Shown here one piece after another: positions 11,401 through 20,400 of a DNA stretch of 64,000 bases (position 1 is the stretch's first letter; each line of letters begins with the position of its first letter). Below the pieces are notes generated by a model that searched no databases, had not been told where the DNA came from, and saw only the letters and a list, made by a program, of their open reading frames with translations. The DNA comes from Flavobacterium johnsoniae UW101. GTDB lineage: Bacteria; Bacteroidota; Bacteroidia; Flavobacteriales; Flavobacteriaceae. The stretch spans positions 2,480,001-2,544,000 of the forward strand of contig NC_009441.1 in NCBI RefSeq assembly GCF_000016645.1. The letters are read 5' to 3'. Both the position numbers and the translations under genes were made by a program.

Positions 11401-11914
11401 TGTTGTTGATACAAAAGAAATAGAATCAACTCAGGTTTTAGCAGCTTATTATACAGCCTCAGAAAATATCAATAAAGGAGAATTAAGAAAACATCTTCAG
11501 AGTGTACTGCCAGAATTTATGGTTCCTGGTTATTTCATACAATTAGAAAATATGCCATTGACTCCAAACGGAAAAATTGACCGAAAGGCACTTCCCGAAG
11601 TATCAGAGAAGCATATTATCAAAAAAGAATATGTGGCACCCAAAACCAAAATAGAAAAGTCATTAGTAACGATTTGGCAGGAGGTTTTAAAAGTAGATAG
11701 AATTGGTATTACAGATAATTTTTTCGAGCTGGGCGGCCACAGTCTTATGGCAGGACAGCTTATTAATCGGGTAAACAAACAATTTGATGTGTCGATTAAT
11801 ATAAAAGAAATCTTCATGTCTCCAACAATTGAAATTCTGGCCTTAAATATAGAAAACACAAAATGGATAGAAGAAACTGTTTTAGAAGATTCTACTGCAA
11901 AAATATTAATATAA
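5498..11914 (+). CDS. NRPS: TubC-type dock-C-A-PCP-C-A-PCP
   Basis: 2138-residue, two-module elongation NRPS. Residues 1-52 match the TubC_N docking fold pattern (a short LLSxLxxxGV helix, a small beta hairpin, then an APKGxLTxELLxxIKxxKxxLI segment). C1 has HHIIGDGWS near 197, A1 its phosphate loop near 662, PCP1 serine near 1047, C2 HHIIGDGWS near 1233, A2 loop near 1701, PCP2 serine near 2085. I read A1 as DTESIGTVCK. I have no match for it, but the Glu at the 239 position would suit a basic side chain. A2 reads DLYNNALTYK, one change from the Ala code DLFNNALTYK, so Ala is likely. The C-terminal tail (TAKILI) resembles that of the preceding NRPS, and the following NRPS again starts with a dock 6 bp downstream. 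A2 is very similar to the A domain of that next protein, implying module duplication or conversion. Confidence 0.95.
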   Translation: MKNDILNKLLSLGVQLKIIDGNLKVNAPKGVLTKELLEEIKEYKAYLISLISFNTSIPKTEIKENYALTPTQYFMWFTHEHLGGKRAYNITSTLKLKGKLNEFLLEKAFQKVITRHESLRTVFKKDENDQVQQHILSSDEVHFKLQKAALQHFSVEQLHNRIKLEYLNTFDLEKGPLLNGTLLKTSEEEHILVFVLHHIIGDGWSLQLLTREIMLVYNSLASAEEVQLQELSIQYKDYSEWLNKKLISDEYNQKLEFWKEQFKTKSPALELIMNKRPTVKTYNGRIYNHEFSKQFLGELNAFAKEQQMTLFMLLMGSLNGLFYKYTGQTDITLGTTAAGREHTDLEHQIGLYSNALAIRTKFHKEDSFLELMQKQKNTLIKAYENKEYPFTALVNHLKPAKDQSRSALFDIMVLLQNHQGLEINDQKGINGITASEYNEIERGVSQLDISFVFVEKEHGLSLSVEYNTDIYNQDFITALLSHFEEFVKSGLQNPNQPINDVEIVTAAEKNKILTEFNQDNVSSEVSLTVIDLIKSAAAENPNKTALVYQEEEISYRTLDIYSSKLANYLQQNRNVKKGDFVGIGLQRNSWSIITILAVLKTGAVYVPIDPDYPEDRRNYIEKDSGCKFTITAAVLEEFKNISDRFIGEYKAEVSPGDLAYIIYTSGSTGNPKGVQITHTSLTDYAVTFKNYFQLTLHDSIVQQASISFDTSIEEIFPILVSGGSMVIYDGKGDFETLFRLCEKHNVTVLSTNPYALQYLNAAYDQFDLQIRILISGGDVLQPDYIHNLWNHISVYNTYGPTESTVCATYYHVNEKLNAVSIGKPIANRQVYIIEPESSQLAPVGIIGELCISGKGLSAGYLNQPELTAEKFVQNPFIKGERMYRTGDLAYWLPDGNIEYIGRIDSQVKIRGFRIELGEIETALLQYSQNVRQAVAAVKEINGEKVLAAYYVSTQEIDKSEIRSYLQGKLPEYMVPGFYIALDVLPLTPNGKTDRKALPEISGEDLIRKEYAAPRNAAEQNLAQIWQEVLGVDQVGITDNFFELGGHSLVAAQVINRIQKQLNKKVSFKDFFSNPTIEALSARLSDAGYVSITPAPIQESYPLTASQNRLWLLSQLDGGSLAYNIPFAFELSGALDKDNFQASLKKVIERHEILRTYFKSDESGVVRQHILQADLVNFKLIEEDFTQIDNQQKSVSNYLQQQNHIAFDLEKAPLLRAGLVKLEEQKHIFFLTMHHIIGDGWSLELLISEVVKIYNALNEGKDADLPVLNIQYKDYAVWLSNELEQEKHLVSKEFWMNQFTGEIPVLDLPSFNKRPLSQSYKGDSVSHTFSQTFLYKLKSYSKTQDATLFMTLMAGVKTLLYRYTGQNDLVIGTPIAGREHPDLENQAGLYLNTLAIRTQLKEKSHFASILNQEKETLLEAYQHQNYPFDELIGNLNLKRDMSRSALFDVMVVLQNQSQLQNLSSGDALTGLQIKNYEFKNNTSQFDVSFVFVEREEGLSLTIQYNTDLYDSLLIKRISAHLENLMTQALENPSLAVEELSYITPDEKLQVTETFNATAAEYSRDKTIIDKFEEQVLKTPDQTAVVFEETELSYQSLNALSNQLGGYLRKHYDIQPDDLIGIKLERSERMMVAVLGILKSGGAYVPIDLAYPQSRIEYIEKDSSSKLIIDEKVLEAFYKEKDEYSTLNIVKNNTPSNLAYVIYTSGTTGNPKGVMVENRNAATLIDWSKEEYAHSVFDIVYAVTSYCFDLSVYEFFFTLTTGKTLRVLKNALDIETYINNDKNVLLNTVPSVVRKLLEDKVSLKNINVLNMAGEILPTDIIDKLPLEIMEVRNLYGPSEDTTYSTSYLITSKGNRTISVGRPISNTQAWILNESLLPVPVGIAGKLYLSGEGVTRGYLNKPELTAEKFVNNPFVQGGVMYDTGDLAYWLPDGNIEFLGRKDHQVKIRGFRIELGEIETAVSNYSSTVKQVVVDTKEIESTQVLAAYYTASENINKGELRKHLQSVLPEFMVPGYFIQLENMPLTPNGKIDRKALPEVSEKHIIKKEYVAPKTKIEKSLVTIWQEVLKVDRIGITDNFFELGGHSLMAGQLINRVNKQFDVSINIKEIFMSPTIEILALNIENTKWIEETVLEDSTAKILI

Positions 11915-11920
11915 AAGCAT

Positions 11921-14900
11921 ATGGAAATACGTTTATTGATTAAAAGATTAAGAGAAGAAGGCGTAATAGTTAAGATGAAAAACGATCAGCTGGAAATATC
12001 GCTGCTATATAATCATATAGAAGATGAGACCCTTCAATTGTTGAAAACGCATAAACTGGAAATTATAGATTATTTATCGACGATTTTATCTAAAAACAAA
12101 ATTGTAGAAATTCCGCTTGTCAAAAAAGCAGATTCTTATCCTTTGACAGCTTCTCAAAACCGCTTTTGGATTGTAAGCCAGTTTGAAGACGCTTCTTTAG
12201 CTTACAATATGCCAATTGCTTTAAAGCTAAAAGGACAATTAGATGTAGTAAAATTTGAACAATCCTTTCTTCATCTTTTAGAAAGACATGAAAGCCTGCG
12301 CACTTCTTTCAAAATTAATGAAGAAGGAGATCTGCGTCAATTTATAACTTCTATGCATGATTTGGATTTTAGCTTAAATTATATTGATTTAAGTTTAAAT
12401 GCCGAAACAGAAAAAGCTGTAGAGGAATACATTACAAACCAAAAAGAAATCGTTTTTAATTTAGAGAAAGCACCTCTTGTACGTGTTTCGCTTATTAAAT
12501 CAGCAGAAAATGAATATGTTTTCTTCATGACTATGCATCATATTATTGGAGACGGCTGGTCATCAGAGCTTTTGGTGAAAGAAGTTATAACAATTTATAA
12601 CTGTTTGATAGAATCAAAAGAAATAAGTCTGCCAGAATTAAAAATTCAGTATAAAGATTATGCATCATGGTTAAACGAAGAATCGCAGCAGCAGCTTTAT
12701 AAAAAAGCAGAAACTTACTGGCTGAATCAATTTTCGGGCTCACTTCCTGTGGTTGAATTGCCTAGTTCGAAGAAACGTCCATTGATGAAGACCTATAATG
12801 GTGATTTTGTTAACCACCAGTTTACAGTTACATTTTTAGAAAAACTTACGGCTTTTTCACATAAACACGACGTTACCTTGTTTATGACTTTAATGGCCGG
12901 AATCAACGCACTTTTGAGCAGATATACCGGCCAGCAGGATATTATTATAGGTTCTCCTATTGCCGGAAGGGAACATCCTGATTTAGAAAACCAAATAGGA
13001 CTTTATCTCAATACCCTGGCATTTAGAACGAAGATCGATAAAGGCTTTAATTTTATTGATTTATTGCGCCATGAAAAAGATGTAATACTAGGCAGTTACG
13101 AACATCAGAATTATCCGTTTGATGAATTGGTTGATAAACTCGAATTAAAACGAGACAACAGCAGATCGGTATTATTTGATGTGATGGTTATACTGCAAAG
13201 CCAGTCTAAACTTAATAATTTTGAAAGTGGTAAATTAGAAAATCTAGAATTTAAAGAGTATAAACTAAATACTAAAACATCAAAATTTGATTTTGCTTTT
13301 TCTTTTACTGAAAAAACAGATTCTCTTTCGTTAGAAATTAATTACAATACAGATATTTATGATGCTTTTTTTGTTGAAAAAATTGCTTCTCATTTTGAAC
13401 AGCTGATTACAGAAATGATCGATCAGCCGGAAACTAAAATTCTGGATATTGATTATTTAAGTAAAAAAGAAAAGCAGCTTATTTTAACGGATTTTAATAA
13501 TACAGCTGCCTATTATACGGAAGATAAATCTATTGTACAATTATTTGAACAACAGGCAGCAAAAACACCAGATCATACTGCCGTAATTTTTGAAGATAAA
13601 AAAGTAAGTTACCAGGCTCTAAACGAACAGGCCAATCAGCTGGGCGGTTATTTAAGAAAACATTACAATATTCAGCCGGATGATCTTATTGGTATAAAGC
13701 TGCAAAGAAACGAACGTATGATAACGGCTATTCTGGGTATATTAAAATCCGGAGCTGCTTATGTGCCCATTGATCTCTCTTATCCTCAATCCAGAATTGA
13801 ATATATAGAAAAAGACAGTAACTGCAGGATTATTATCGATGAATCTTTTTTGCAGTCATTTTACGAGGAACAGCATAAGTATTCAGTTGTAAATATTGAA
13901 AACAGGAATACTCCAAAAGATTTAGCTTATATAATATATACCTCTGGAACTACCGGAAACCCTAAAGGAGTTATGGTAGAGCATAAAAATGCAATAGCAC
14001 TGGTAAACTGGTCAAAAGAAGAATATGCCAAAAGCGCATTCGATATGGTATATGGAGTTACGTCATATTGTTTCGATTTATCAGTTTATGAATTTTTCTT
14101 CACGCTGGCAATCGGAAAAACATTACGTATTTTAAAAAATGCACTGGACATAGAAAACTATATAAATACAGATCAAAATGTCCTGCTTAATACGGTTCCT
14201 TCGGTAGTTAGAAAATTATTAGAAGATAAGATTTCATTAGAAAATATCAAGGTCATTAATATGGCAGGAGAAATTCTGCCGACAGATATTGTGGACCAGC
14301 TGCCAATAGAAAAAATGGAAGTAAGAAATCTTTACGGCCCGTCTGAAGATACCACTTACAGTACAAGTCATCTTGTAATTTCAAAAACAAACAGAACTAT
14401 TTCTATCGGGCGCCCAATGTCAAATACACAAGCCTGGATTTTAAATGAATCTCTTTTACCTGTTCCTGTTGGCATATCGGGTAAATTATATCTTTCCGGA
14501 GAAGGAGTTACAAGAGGTTATTTAAACAAACCAGAGCTTACTGCCGAAAAGTTTGTTACTAATCCTTTTATTGAGAATGAAAGAATGTATGATACCGGCG
14601 ATCTTGCTTATTGGCTTCCTGACGGAAACATAGAATTTTTAGGAAGAAAAGATCATCAGGTTAAAATACGCGGTTTCAGGATAGAATTGGGAGAGATTGA
14701 AGCGGCTTTGCTTCAATATTCAACAGATTTAAAACAGGTGGTTGCAGCCGTAAAAGAAGTCAATGGTGAAAAAATATTAGCAGCCTATTATATAAGCACA
14801 AAAGAACTGGACAAATCTTCCCTTCGTGCTTTTCTTAAGGATAAACTGCCAGAATATATGGTTCCGGGATTTTATGTAAGGTTAGAAAGTCTGCCATTAA

Positions 14901-16627
14901 CACCTAATGGAAAAATAGATCGTGAGATTCTGCCAGGGATTAATGGAGAAGATCTTATTAGAAAAGAGTATGAGGCGCCAAAAAATGACATAGAAAAGAA
15001 ACTAGCTGAAATTTGGCAGGAGATTTTATCTTTAAAAGAAGTAGGAATTCATGATAACTTTTTTGAATTAGGAGGACATAGTATGAAGGCTATGAAACTG
15101 ATTTCGAAAATTAAACAAGAATTCAATATAAATTTTAAGATAAGTGAAATCTTTATCCATCCTACATTATTATCTCAGGCTGAGCAAATTGTTTCACAAG
15201 AAAAGAATTTTAACGATACCATTCCTTTATTAAAAAAAGAAACAAGTTATCCTGTTTCATTTGCACAAAGACGATTACTGCCCTTAAGTCAGATAAAAGA
15301 AAGTTCTGTTGCTTACAATATGCCAATGAAATTGGTGATAAACGGGTATGATCCTGATCTTTTTATTGAGGCTTTACATGCTGTTGTAGAAAGACATGAA
15401 ATTTTAAGAACAGTATTTCAGGAAGATGCAAATGGAAACTTCAGGCAATTTGTGAAAACTAACGAAGAATTAGGGCTAAAAATAAAGACTTATGATTTTA
15501 CTAAAAATCAAAATCCTTATAAAGAAGTATTTGATTATGTTTCTAAAGATTCGCTTGAACCATTTGATATAAAAAGAGGTCCTCTGGTAAGGTTTGCTTT
15601 GCTGAAAACAGCTGAAAATACATTTGTGTTTTACAGTAATTTTCATCACATCATTTTTGATGGATGGTCTTATAAAGTCCTTAAAAAAGACATAGAGGTA
15701 TTTTATAACGCTTTTAAAAACCTTGAAAAGCCATTACTCCCGGATTTGCGTATTCAGTACAAAGATTTTACTGCTTGGCAGTTAAAAACAATAGAAGGTG
15801 ATGAATACAAGAATCAGAAAAATTTTTGGCTTAATCAGTTTCTGGGAGAAATACCACAGTTAAATCTAAGTTTTGCTGATAAGAGACCTAATTTTAAAAC
15901 TTACAATGGTTCTATGCTGACCTATTTAATTAAAGAAGAGAATTTTGAGAGTTTTGTAAAATTAACCAATACTACCGGAAGTACACCTTTTTTAAATCTG
16001 CTTGGTATTGCAGCTATGGTCTTATACAAAAATTCTCTTCAAAAAGAAATAATAATCGGAAGCCCGGTTTCAGGAAGAGTTCACCCAGATTTAGACGATC
16101 AGGTTGGATTTTATGTAAACACACTTCCGTTGCGAATATTTTTAGAAGAAGACAAAACATATCAGGATTTTATAGAAACTATTAAAGAAACTGTGCTGAG
16201 TTGTTTTGATAATCAGTCTTATCCGTTCGATATTTTAACAGAAGACCTAAATCAGGGCAGGGATTTGTCCAGAAGTCCGCTTTTTGATGTCATGCTTAAT
16301 CTAAACGAGTACGAAGTAATTAACGAAAGTTCTATTAAAGCAGGTCAGTATGCAGAAGAAGAGACAGCCAGTAAGTATGATCTTTTACTTGAATTTGACT
16401 TATTTAAAGATAATCTGCAGTGCCGTTTTACTTACAATACTGATTTATTTGGGAAAAAAGATATTGAAAAATTGATTCAGGAATTTGAAAAATTACTAGA
16501 AACAGTATCTCAAGACCAGCAGTATCCGCTTATAAATTATTTGAATTTGATAATGAGCCAGGAGGAACTTTTGGAACAGGAAGATTTCTTCAGTGCAATT
16601 ATTTCTGAAATCAGCGAAGAGTTTTAA
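11921..16627 (+). CDS. NRPS: TubC-type dock-C-A-PCP-C
   Basis: 1568-residue NRPS that ends in a condensation domain and not a carrier. The N-terminal 55 residues look like another TubC-type docking domain. C1 has HHIIGDGWS near 206, A its loop near 673, PCP GGHS serine near 1054, C2 HHIIFDGWS near 1242. The A pocket reads DLYNNALTYK, so Ala is likely, the same as in the last module of the preceding protein. C2 has no A domain after it in the same protein. The next NRPS (17466) begins directly with A, so one module is split over two proteins (C here, A-PCP there), with an SDR gene between them. The last residues, SEISEEF, end in Phe like the other C-ended NRPS of this window. Start ATG lies 6 bp after the previous stop. 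Confidence 0.95.
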   Translation: MEIRLLIKRLREEGVIVKMKNDQLEISLLYNHIEDETLQLLKTHKLEIIDYLSTILSKNKIVEIPLVKKADSYPLTASQNRFWIVSQFEDASLAYNMPIALKLKGQLDVVKFEQSFLHLLERHESLRTSFKINEEGDLRQFITSMHDLDFSLNYIDLSLNAETEKAVEEYITNQKEIVFNLEKAPLVRVSLIKSAENEYVFFMTMHHIIGDGWSSELLVKEVITIYNCLIESKEISLPELKIQYKDYASWLNEESQQQLYKKAETYWLNQFSGSLPVVELPSSKKRPLMKTYNGDFVNHQFTVTFLEKLTAFSHKHDVTLFMTLMAGINALLSRYTGQQDIIIGSPIAGREHPDLENQIGLYLNTLAFRTKIDKGFNFIDLLRHEKDVILGSYEHQNYPFDELVDKLELKRDNSRSVLFDVMVILQSQSKLNNFESGKLENLEFKEYKLNTKTSKFDFAFSFTEKTDSLSLEINYNTDIYDAFFVEKIASHFEQLITEMIDQPETKILDIDYLSKKEKQLILTDFNNTAAYYTEDKSIVQLFEQQAAKTPDHTAVIFEDKKVSYQALNEQANQLGGYLRKHYNIQPDDLIGIKLQRNERMITAILGILKSGAAYVPIDLSYPQSRIEYIEKDSNCRIIIDESFLQSFYEEQHKYSVVNIENRNTPKDLAYIIYTSGTTGNPKGVMVEHKNAIALVNWSKEEYAKSAFDMVYGVTSYCFDLSVYEFFFTLAIGKTLRILKNALDIENYINTDQNVLLNTVPSVVRKLLEDKISLENIKVINMAGEILPTDIVDQLPIEKMEVRNLYGPSEDTTYSTSHLVISKTNRTISIGRPMSNTQAWILNESLLPVPVGISGKLYLSGEGVTRGYLNKPELTAEKFVTNPFIENERMYDTGDLAYWLPDGNIEFLGRKDHQVKIRGFRIELGEIEAALLQYSTDLKQVVAAVKEVNGEKILAAYYISTKELDKSSLRAFLKDKLPEYMVPGFYVRLESLPLTPNGKIDREILPGINGEDLIRKEYEAPKNDIEKKLAEIWQEILSLKEVGIHDNFFELGGHSMKAMKLISKIKQEFNINFKISEIFIHPTLLSQAEQIVSQEKNFNDTIPLLKKETSYPVSFAQRRLLPLSQIKESSVAYNMPMKLVINGYDPDLFIEALHAVVERHEILRTVFQEDANGNFRQFVKTNEELGLKIKTYDFTKNQNPYKEVFDYVSKDSLEPFDIKRGPLVRFALLKTAENTFVFYSNFHHIIFDGWSYKVLKKDIEVFYNAFKNLEKPLLPDLRIQYKDFTAWQLKTIEGDEYKNQKNFWLNQFLGEIPQLNLSFADKRPNFKTYNGSMLTYLIKEENFESFVKLTNTTGSTPFLNLLGIAAMVLYKNSLQKEIIIGSPVSGRVHPDLDDQVGFYVNTLPLRIFLEEDKTYQDFIETIKETVLSCFDNQSYPFDILTEDLNQGRDLSRSPLFDVMLNLNEYEVINESSIKAGQYAEEETASKYDLLLEFDLFKDNLQCRFTYNTDLFGKKDIEKLIQEFEKLLETVSQDQQYPLINYLNLIMSQEELLEQEDFFSAIISEISEEF

Positions 16628-16655
16628 AACATTTACTAAAGAAAAAAATAATAAA

Positions 16656-17432
16656 ATGAAAAACACAAATAGAGTAGGAATAATAACCGGCGCAAGTTCA
16701 GGCATAGGCAGGAATACTGCATTACGTATCGCTTCTGATGGTTTTAGAATTGTTTTAAACGGACGAAACGAAAAAGAATTGGATTTATTAAAACAAGAAA
16801 TAAATACAAAAACCGGAACAGAAACAGCCATTGTTATTGCTGGTGATGTTACAGATAAAGAAACCCTCGAAAAATGTATTAAGGCTTGTTACGAAAATTG
16901 GAATGTAAGTCCAACCCTTTTTGTAGCCTGTGCCGGAAGAGGGCTGCCGGGAACATTAATTACTTCAGATGAAATGCAATGGGAAAATCTATGGCATATA
17001 AACGTTCTTGGCTTGCAGCATCAGTTAAAAGCAATTTCTCAGGTTATGATAGCCGAAAGAGAAAAAGGCTCAGATACCGAAACTCCTTCAGATATTGTAG
17101 TAATAGGTTCAACGATAGGAAGAAATGTTTCTCCATTTAACTCTGTTTACGGAGCTACAAAATTTGCAACTCATGGTTTAACAGAAGCCCTGCGAAGAGA
17201 ATTAGGACCTAAAGGAATCAGAGTTACGTTGATTGAGCCAGGTTTGGTTTCGACAAATTTTCAGGAATCTGCAGGTTATGATATGGATTGGTTCGAAAAT
17301 TACTGTAACGAAATCGGGCCGGTGCTTGTAGGCGATGATGTAGCAAAAGTTGTTCAGTTTTTGGTTCAAATGCCCGGAAATGTGCATTTAGATAATATTT
17401 CGATCAGGCCGACAAGACAGTCCTACCCATAA
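16656..17432 (+). CDS. Short-chain dehydrogenase/reductase (SDR)
   Basis: 258-residue classical SDR, NAD(P)-dependent oxidoreductase, probably cytosolic. Visible: cofactor loop TGASSGIG at 11-18, and catalytic Ser152, Tyr165 and Lys169 (SVYGATK). I chose the ATG at 16656, after an A-rich leader, because it places the first beta strand right before the TGxxxGIG loop; the upstream in-frame ATG at 16593 lies inside the end of the preceding NRPS. The gene sits between an NRPS that ends in C and one that ends in a thioester reductase domain. It may therefore reduce the aldehyde released by that reductase to an alcohol, or oxidise/reduce a tethered residue; these are inferences from position. No feature of the sequence fixes the substrate. 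Confidence 0.9.
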   Translation: MKNTNRVGIITGASSGIGRNTALRIASDGFRIVLNGRNEKELDLLKQEINTKTGTETAIVIAGDVTDKETLEKCIKACYENWNVSPTLFVACAGRGLPGTLITSDEMQWENLWHINVLGLQHQLKAISQVMIAEREKGSDTETPSDIVVIGSTIGRNVSPFNSVYGATKFATHGLTEALRRELGPKGIRVTLIEPGLVSTNFQESAGYDMDWFENYCNEIGPVLVGDDVAKVVQFLVQMPGNVHLDNISIRPTRQSYP

Positions 17433-17465
17433 TTCAATTTAATTATTCATTTGACATTTTTTGAG

Positions 17466-20400
17466 ATGATACAAGAGCAAAAAAAATTAACCGATTTATT
17501 TGAGCATATCTCAAATAATTATCCTGATCGCATTGCGATTAAGGACAGCAGTAATCATTATACTTATTCTGATTTACAAAAATCTGCACTAAAACTGGCT
17601 GCAAGATTAAAAAACAGTGGAATAAAATTAAATGACAGAATAGGTCTTTTGACTAAAAAAGATACAGCTACTATATTGTTGTTTTGGGGAATTGCTTATG
17701 CAGGAGGAATACCAGTATTGTTAGATGATGATGATGAAATCCTTGTACTTAAAAATAAATTAAAATCTTCACAGCCAACTTACATTATTGTGAGAGATTG
17801 GGATAATGATAAAGAAGAAATGTTGTCCGAAACTCAAATTCTGCATGAATCAGAACTGCTGGAAAAACTGGAAGAGCAAGAACTGTTAAACTCGTATACA
17901 ACAGGCGAAATATGCTATATGATTACAACAAGCGGTACAACAGGTCTGCCTAAAGTAATTAAAATCTCGCATGATAACGTAATGCATTATGTCAGCAATT
18001 TGTATGAACTTTTAAAAAGCCCGGACCAGCTAAATGCAGCACACGTTACCAATTTTTCGACAGATTTAGGACATACCAATTTTTTATTGTCTTTAATTTC
18101 CGGCGGAATGCTTTATATCTTTAACAGAAATGAATCACGAGATCCTTCCATTTTTAATTCTGTCTTAAAAAAGGAACAAATCAATTTTATAAAAACCACT
18201 CCTTCTCATATAGAAGTTATGCTTCCTTTTTTAAATTTTGAAGCAGATTATAAAATCGACTTTTTAGTTTTGGGAGGAGAAAAACTTCCATGGAAACTCG
18301 TTAGACAAATTAAAGATCTAAAATTCTTTTCATCTATACTAAATCATTATGGACCAAGCGAAACCACTGTTGGGGCTCTGGTATATCCTGTAACAGAAAC
18401 ATTGGGAACAGAAAATAGTGTTCCTATTGGAAAACCTATTGGAAAAGGAAATGCTTATTTGGTTAACGAAAAAAATGGAAAAGGCGAATTGTACATCGAA
18501 GGGCCAGGTGTTGGAATAGGATATTTTAATAATGATAGTGAAACACAAGAGAAATTCTTTTTTAATAAAAAAACAAAAAACTACGGATACAAAACCGGAG
18601 ATATCTGTAGTATAGACAGCGATGGAAATGTTGTATTTCTAAAGCGAAATGATAATCAAATTAAAATAAGAGGACACCGTGTTGAACTGGATGAAATCGA
18701 ATCGGTATTAAATAAACATCCAAAAATTTTATATTGCAGGCTGAATACATTTTATGAAAATGAAACTGCTAATATAGAATGCTTTATAAAAATAGCTAAA
18801 GAAGAAAGTCTAAAAAAACAAGAATTGCTGTCATGGCTAAGTAAACTATTGCCTGATTATAAAATCCCTTCACATATTTATATTCAAAACGAAGTTGTTT
18901 ATACCGGAAACGGAAAAATTGATTTTAAAACCTTAAGAAAACAGCATTCTAATAAAAGTGCCAAACGACTTAAAGATCTTGATTTAAACAGTTGGGAAGA
19001 TAATGTATTATATTGCTGGCAGGAGATATTTGGGCTGGGACACAGTAACAAACATTTTTTAGATTCTGGCGGAGATTCTCTTAGTGCAATCAAATTTGTA
19101 GGCAAATTACAATTAAACGGATTTGATGTGAACCTTACAGATTTATACGATAACCCTTATTTGGATCATTTTATTGCGTTGAAAAAATCGCAGAAGAATT
19201 CTTTAGAAAATAACACTTTTGAATCTTCAGATTTAAAATTTACAAGTTCTCAATTATCATTTCTAAAAAATGAGTCATTAGATATAAATCCTTATACACA
19301 GACTTTATTGTTTGATATAGAGGGAGATATTAATGCCCAGTTATTAGCAAAAGCGATTGAAGAATCCTTAAAATCTCACGAAAGTTACAGCTTGAAATTT
19401 ATAAATGCTGCCGGTGATTATCTGCCGGAAAATAACATAAATCTAACACAGCCTTTGGTTGTCTATAATTTAAATTCAGATAAATTATTTACAGATCAGC
19501 TGTTGCAGATTACTGGAGATTTGGTCAATAATATTGATGTAGAAAAAGGAATTTTGTTTAAATCGGCTTTGATTACAGATACGGCTAAAAATCTGAATTA
19601 TTTATTTTTTGTAAGTCATCACCTCATTACCGATGCCATTTCATGGAATACTTTGTTAGAAGAAATTTTATGGAGATATGAATCCTTAACTATAGAAAGA
19701 GTTTTACCTGTAAATAAAGAACAGATTCAGAATCATTTTTATAATAAAACCGAAAAATTGGCACAGCCAAAACTTCGAAAACCTTTAGGCATCAGCAATA
19801 AAATAAAAAGAATTCCAATAAGTAAAAGCAATACAAATTATTCGAACGCTGTAATTTCAGTTGTTGTTGCTGCTGAATATGCTGAAAAATTAAAGTATTT
19901 AGAAACCGAATCGGATAGTCATTTAAAACTTCAGGATTTTTTCCTGAATAGTTTTATTAGTTCTCTTTTTGATTTTTACAATACTGGGGAGTGTACTGTT
20001 GATATGGAGTTTCACGGAAGACCAGAAGAAAATGAAGGAATAGATTTAAGCAGATCTGTTTCATGGTGGTCCACAACGCTTCCTGTAGATTTTGACGAAA
20101 GCCATAGGTCTGTTCAGCTGCTGAAAGAATTCATGGATCCTATTACAGATTATGCTAATAATATTAATTCCTGCCAGGAGATTTTTTCAAAAAAAGCAGA
20201 ATTAAAGGCTGATATTCGATTTAATTATTTAGGAAAATTTCCAGAATCATATGGCAATTCTTCTTTAAAACTGACTCCGTCGCATTATACGACCAGCCCT
20301 ACGAGATCAAACAAGAATAATAATGAATATAAATTATTCTTTACAGGAAGATTTATTGGCAGTAGTTTAATTTTTGATATTCAATACAATACCGCTTGTT

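Noticed and set aside
16593..16655. Longer SDR start at 16593
   Set aside because: It lies inside the 3' end of the preceding NRPS and adds a stretch before the dinucleotide-binding fold; the ATG at 16656 gives a normal SDR N-terminus.
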